8,691 bases of DNA from positions 1 to 8,691 of the forward strand of contig JAUWLI010000107.1 in the NCBI GenBank assembly GCA_030613765.1, in the 5' to 3' direction. The notes beneath the pieces are model-generated. The model had not been told where the DNA came from. It made no database searches and saw only the letters and a list, made by a program, of their open reading frames with translations. The position numbers and the translations under genes are program-made. Shown in pieces: positions 5,731-8,691 of the stretch. Position 1 is the stretch's first letter; each line of letters starts with the position of its first letter. Source of the DNA: Phycisphaerae bacterium (lineage in GTDB: Bacteria; Planctomycetota; Phycisphaerae; Sedimentisphaerales; SG8-4).

Positions 5731-7065
5731 ATGGCTGAAACATCTACAGCTTCAAATCTCGAAAAGCGTTCCTCGTGGTTACGTTCGATTGGCCCGGCCC
5801 TAATCACCGCCTGCGTAGTGTTTGGACCGGGGAGTTTACTTATCAGTTCTAATGTCGGCGCCAGACATGGATACGAATTGCTCTGGCTGCTGCTCTTGAC
5901 AGGCCTGCTCATGGGTATATATATGACCACAGCGGCGCGAATCGGTGTTGTGGGTGGAGCAACGCCCTGCACACTGGTAGCCCAGCGTCTCGGCCGCCCG
6001 GTCGCTGCAGTAATCGCGATTAATCTGTGCCTGATCTGTACGGCTTTTCAGTTCTCGAACAATCTGGCAGTTGCTGCCGCGGCTGATGCTCTTGGAGTAG
6101 CGCGTCTCTTTGGAGACCCGCAGCAGATGAGCGACAGGACCAAACAAATTATCGACAGCGGTGTATTGTTGATTTTCAATGGTGTAATCATCGCGCTTAT
6201 CTTTACACTGAAGCATGTCTATCGGGCGCTCGAGCGGATTATGAAGGGCATGGTGGCATTGATACTAATCTGCTTTTTAGTGAATCTCTTTGTTGCACGG
6301 CCGGACTTTTTGGGAGTTTTGAAGGGTTTGATTCCGAGGCTGCCGGAAGGTATATCCCTTGGCTTTCCGAGCCGCGGTGAGACCGGTATTACAGATCCTA
6401 TGATACTCATCGCTTCACTGCTGGGGACAACTTTCTCAGTAGCAGGAGCACTGTATCAGGGTAATTTGGTCAGAGAAAAAGGATGGACAATTAAAGACTA
6501 TGACCGGGGAATTGGTGATTCAATCGCCGGTGTGTGCGTAATTACGGGTGTCAGTGCTGTGATCCTTATCACCGCCGGTACAGTCCTGCGTGGGCAGCCT
6601 GCAAACAATATTGGTGTGCTGGCGACACAACTACGGCCTTTACTTGGTAGAGGCGCTCACACACTGTTCTGCATCGGACTTTTTGCTGTGGCTATGAATC
6701 CGTTTGTGATAAACGCGATGATCGGAGGCAGCATTTTAGCCGACGGAATCGGTAAACCTGCCAAGCTGAGCGACCCATGGTCACGTCGTTTAACTGTATT
6801 GGTTTTGCTGGTTGGAATGGTTGTGGCTATGATTGTTCTAAATACTCGCATCGAGAAAGTGGACGCCATCATCTTTGGCGCGGCCCTTACAGTCGTAGGT
6901 AATCCTCTGATGGCTGTTACAATACTGTGGCTTGCGAACCAGAAAGACATTATGGGTGACCGACGTAATTCGATTGTTTTGAATATATTGACCGTCCTGG
7001 GATTAGTGGTTGTTGTACTTATGGCCGTGCGGGTCCTATGGCGACTCGTGCTTATGTTAAGCTAA
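5731..7065 (+). CDS. Nramp-fold (SLC11-like) membrane transporter lacking canonical metal-site motifs
   Basis: A 444-residue polytopic membrane protein with about eleven hydrophobic segments, related to Nramp divalent-metal transporters. The first segment and its sequel (SIGPALITACVVFGPGSLL, 19-37, then GARHGYELLWLLLL, 43-56) align with Nramp TM1-TM2. Where classical members have the metal-binding DPGN, this one reads GPGS (32-35). In the sixth segment, SLLGTTFSVAGALYQGNLV (229-247) aligns with the usual G-A-T-V-M-P-H-N block, but the MPHN positions read SVAG. Both halves of the Mn/Fe site are therefore replaced. FQFSNNLAVAAAADALG (106-122) fits a later helix. TTAGGA at 5717-5722 gives a ribosome binding site eight bases before ATG. 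It sits between oxidoreductase and SDR genes. Likely cargo is not classical Mn2+/Fe2+; Mg2+ (as in Nramp-related Mg transporters) or an organic solute are alternatives. The automatic label would be 'divalent metal cation transporter'. Confidence 0.85.
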   Translation: MAETSTASNLEKRSSWLRSIGPALITACVVFGPGSLLISSNVGARHGYELLWLLLLTGLLMGIYMTTAARIGVVGGATPCTLVAQRLGRPVAAVIAINLCLICTAFQFSNNLAVAAAADALGVARLFGDPQQMSDRTKQIIDSGVLLIFNGVIIALIFTLKHVYRALERIMKGMVALILICFLVNLFVARPDFLGVLKGLIPRLPEGISLGFPSRGETGITDPMILIASLLGTTFSVAGALYQGNLVREKGWTIKDYDRGIGDSIAGVCVITGVSAVILITAGTVLRGQPANNIGVLATQLRPLLGRGAHTLFCIGLFAVAMNPFVINAMIGGSILADGIGKPAKLSDPWSRRLTVLVLLVGMVVAMIVLNTRIEKVDAIIFGAALTVVGNPLMAVTILWLANQKDIMGDRRNSIVLNILTVLGLVVVVLMAVRVLWRLVLMLS

Positions 7066-7102
7066 TTCTCGATATCGAATTAATCGAGAATCCGATATCG
7101 AA
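7065..7102 (+). promoter_or_regulatory. Intercistronic inverted repeats with mutually exclusive pairings
   Basis: ATTCTCGAT (7065-7073) and ATCGAGAAT (7083-7091) form a perfect 9-bp stem with a 9-nt loop, starting at the last base of the transporter stop codon. In addition CGATATCGAA occurs at 7070-7079 and 7093-7102, and its palindromic core CGATATCG can pair between copies. That pairing shares 7070-7073 with the first stem, so the two folds exclude each other. The downstream GAGGAAGG (7107-7114) begins five bases after the second copy. No T-tract follows, arguing against a terminator. Confidence 0.4.
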
Positions 7103-7115
7103 CATAGAGGAAGGT

Positions 7116-8135
7116 ATGACAGATATTTCTGCAATAGACGAACGCGGGCTGGAGGATATTCTAAGTGAGCCAACAGAGGCAACCAAAAAAGTAGTTGCCA
7201 CTTTGAATGGTGATATTGTCGTGTTAGGAGCGGGTGGCAAGATGGGACCGACACTGGCGATGATGCTCAAGAAGGCATCGGGCGACAAGAATATTTACGC
7301 CGTTTCGCGATTTAGCGATAAGGCGGTCAAGACGAGATTGGAGAGTGTAGGGATTAAGACTATCGAGGCAGACCTGCTGGATGAATCACAATATTGTGAA
7401 TTGCCCAAAGTAGAAAACGTATTCTATTTGGCCGGCATGAAGTTCGGCACAACAGGCAATCAGCCGTTAACGTGGGCATTGAACAGCTTTTTATCAGGTC
7501 TTGTAGCACGACATTATAAAAATGCGAGAATTGTGGCGTTCTCCACCGGCAACGTTTATCCTCTTGTTGATATGAAAAGTGGTGGCGCTCAGGAAGATAC
7601 TATACCAGAGCCAGTGGGTGAATATGCCCAGTCTTGCCTTGGCAGAGAGCGGATGTTTGAGTATTTCTCGCAGCTTTATAATACGCCGGTGACCTTAGTC
7701 AGACTCAATTACGCCAATGAGCCTCGATATGGGATTATTGTTGACTTAACACTTAAGATTTTGAACAACGACCCTGTCGACCTGACTATGGGTACCGTTA
7801 ATCTTATCTGGCAGAGAGACGCTAATGACTATATCATCCAGGCAATCAGTCTGGCAAAATCGCCACCGGCTATTCTTAATGTCACCGGGCCGGATACAGT
7901 CCCGATTCGTCAACTGGCTAAGCAAATCGGCAATGAGCTTGATAAAGAACCGAAATTTGTATCCAGGGAAACGCGAACAGCCCTTCTTTCGAATGCATCT
8001 TATTGTTTCAGTCAGTTTGGCTATCCGAAGACAACGCTTGAGGAAATGGTGTCTGTGATAGTGAAATGGGTGGCCTTGGGCAAAAAGGTTTTAAATAAGC
8101 CGACAAAATACGATATACGTGATGGCAAGTTCTAA
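7116..8135 (+). CDS. NAD-dependent epimerase/dehydratase-like extended SDR
   Basis: A 339-residue extended short-chain dehydrogenase/reductase. The N-terminal Rossmann fold shows DIVVLGAGGKMGPTLA (33-48) with the glycine motif GAGGKMG (38-44), then EADLLD (84-89) and VFYLAGMKFG (102-111), the usual strand-4 cofactor segment. AFSTGNVYP (141-149) supplies the catalytic Ser region (Ser143), and GEYAQSCLGRERMFEYF (168-184) the Tyr region. There the expected Tyr-x-x-x-Lys is Tyr170-x-x-x-Cys174. LVRLNYANEPRYGI (194-207) and NVTGPDT (255-261) are substrate-domain motifs of NDP-sugar epimerases. The ATG at 7116 follows GAGGAAGG at 7107-7114; the frame stays open to an ATG at 7038 inside the transporter gene, which I reject. 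It is cytosolic, with no signal. Role is inferred as a second oxidation, epimerisation or dehydration in the cluster's pathway; a non-catalytic role is possible given the missing Lys. Confidence 0.85.
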   Translation: MTDISAIDERGLEDILSEPTEATKKVVATLNGDIVVLGAGGKMGPTLAMMLKKASGDKNIYAVSRFSDKAVKTRLESVGIKTIEADLLDESQYCELPKVENVFYLAGMKFGTTGNQPLTWALNSFLSGLVARHYKNARIVAFSTGNVYPLVDMKSGGAQEDTIPEPVGEYAQSCLGRERMFEYFSQLYNTPVTLVRLNYANEPRYGIIVDLTLKILNNDPVDLTMGTVNLIWQRDANDYIIQAISLAKSPPAILNVTGPDTVPIRQLAKQIGNELDKEPKFVSRETRTALLSNASYCFSQFGYPKTTLEEMVSVIVKWVALGKKVLNKPTKYDIRDGKF

Positions 8136-8149
8136 TTGCGGTCTTTTTT

Positions 8150-8691
8150 ATGGTGAACTCGGGTATCATCAATAAACTTCGTTCGGGTTGTGTTATTCCG
8201 GCACATCCACTGGCCCTGCGGGCAGATAATACAATCGATGAGCAACATCAAAAGGCATTGACCCGTTATTATTTGGCTTCCGGCTCGGGCGGATTGGCGG
8301 TAGGTGTACACACGACCCAGTTTGCCATCCATAATCCAAAAGTAGGCTTGTACCGACCAGTGCTGGAGTTGACCAGTGAGACGGTACGACAATGTATTGA
8401 ATCCACAAATTGCGGCGAACCAATAATGATTGCGGGCATTGTGGGCGAGACCAAACAGGCCGTGGAAGAGGCCGAACTGGCCCGAGACCTTGGCTATCAT
8501 CTCGGATTGCTTAGCCTTACAGCGCTGAGAGGAAAATCTGTCGATGAACTGATAAACCACGCCCGGCAGGTGGCCAAAGTCATACCGATAATGGGATTTT
8601 ATTTGCAGGAAGAGATAAGCCAAATGGTGCTGGGTGTTGAGTTCTGGAGAAAGTTTGTTGAGATTGCAGAAGTGGTTGCCATAAAGATTGC
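8150..8691 (+). CDS. DapA-family (class I, Schiff-base) aldolase/dehydratase, N-terminal part
   Basis: 180 codons of a TIM-barrel lyase of the dihydrodipicolinate synthase/N-acetylneuraminate lyase family, cut by the window edge. GCVIPAHPLAL (13-23) is the first strand. VGVHTTQF (51-58) occupies the place of the GTTGE keto-acid loop. Tyr151 in MGFYLQ and Lys179 in VVAIKI lie 28 residues apart, the same spacing as the catalytic Tyr133 and Schiff-base Lys161 of E. coli DapA. The position corresponding to the E. coli Arg138 carboxylate ligand is Ile156, and the interface Tyr107 position is Ala125, so this is not a lysine-biosynthetic DapA. A retro-aldolase or dehydratase acting on a sugar-acid-like substrate is more likely. 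It begins 14 bases after the SDR stop, which fits one transcript. No clear Shine-Dalgarno precedes the ATG (a T-run does), so translational coupling is plausible. Confidence 0.87.
   Translation, partial: MVNSGIINKLRSGCVIPAHPLALRADNTIDEQHQKALTRYYLASGSGGLAVGVHTTQFAIHNPKVGLYRPVLELTSETVRQCIESTNCGEPIMIAGIVGETKQAVEEAELARDLGYHLGLLSLTALRGKSVDELINHARQVAKVIPIMGFYLQEEISQMVLGVEFWRKFVEIAEVVAIKI

Noticed and set aside
7038..7115. SDR start at ATG 7038 overlapping the transporter gene
   Set aside because: No ribosome binding site there, while GAGGAAGG precedes ATG 7116; the extra 26 residues lie before the natural start of the Rossmann domain.
8132..8623. 163-codon minus-strand open frame at the right end
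   Set aside because: It is antisense to the DapA-like gene, which has catalytic Tyr and Lys at the correct spacing; the minus-strand product shows no family features.

Overview
The window looks like a chromosomal segment of a moderate-GC bacterium, most likely Planctomycetota (Phycisphaerae/Sedimentisphaerales-like) or a related PVC lineage. This rests on the gene content: a Tat-exported Gfo/Idh/MocA oxidoreductase of the type abundant in planctomycetes, next to an Nramp-like carrier, an extended SDR and a DapA-family lyase, plus a DUF3616 protein and a DUF763 protein. The phylum is an inference; no rRNA or taxonomic marker is present. No tRNA, CRISPR, transposase or phage gene was found.

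Layout. (1) Positions 1-1295, minus strand: the N-terminal 431 codons of an outer-membrane secretin, running off the left edge. It is easy to overlook because its stop codon lies outside the window. (2) Positions 1296-1706: a 411-base divergent region. It holds a good sigma70-like promoter for the secretin and, downstream of it, a leader of about 170 nt with four potential hairpins, the last ending 2 nt before the ribosome binding site. A 16-bp palindrome sits just before the plus-strand gene. (3) Positions 1707-4071, plus strand: a probable DUF3616 lipoprotein, then a full-length DUF763 protein with a helix-hairpin-helix motif. (4) Positions 4072-4272: an intergenic region with a possible promoter and a strong Shine-Dalgarno. 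(5) Positions 4273-8691, plus strand: an apparent four-gene operon of Tat-exported Gfo/Idh/MocA oxidoreductase, Nramp-fold transporter, NAD-dependent epimerase/dehydratase-like SDR, and a DapA-family Schiff-base lyase cut by the right edge.

How the genes may work together. The four-gene cluster reads like a small catabolic or salvage module: oxidation of a sugar-like substrate outside the cytoplasmic membrane, uptake, a second NAD-dependent step, then a retro-aldol or dehydration step through a lysine Schiff base. Three members depart from their textbook motifs. The transporter lacks the DPGN and MPH metal-binding motifs, the SDR has Tyr-x-x-x-Cys instead of Tyr-x-x-x-Lys, and the DapA homologue lacks the residues that define dihydrodipicolinate synthase. 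The substrate is therefore unlikely to be what automatic family names suggest. The secretin and the cluster show no evident functional link.
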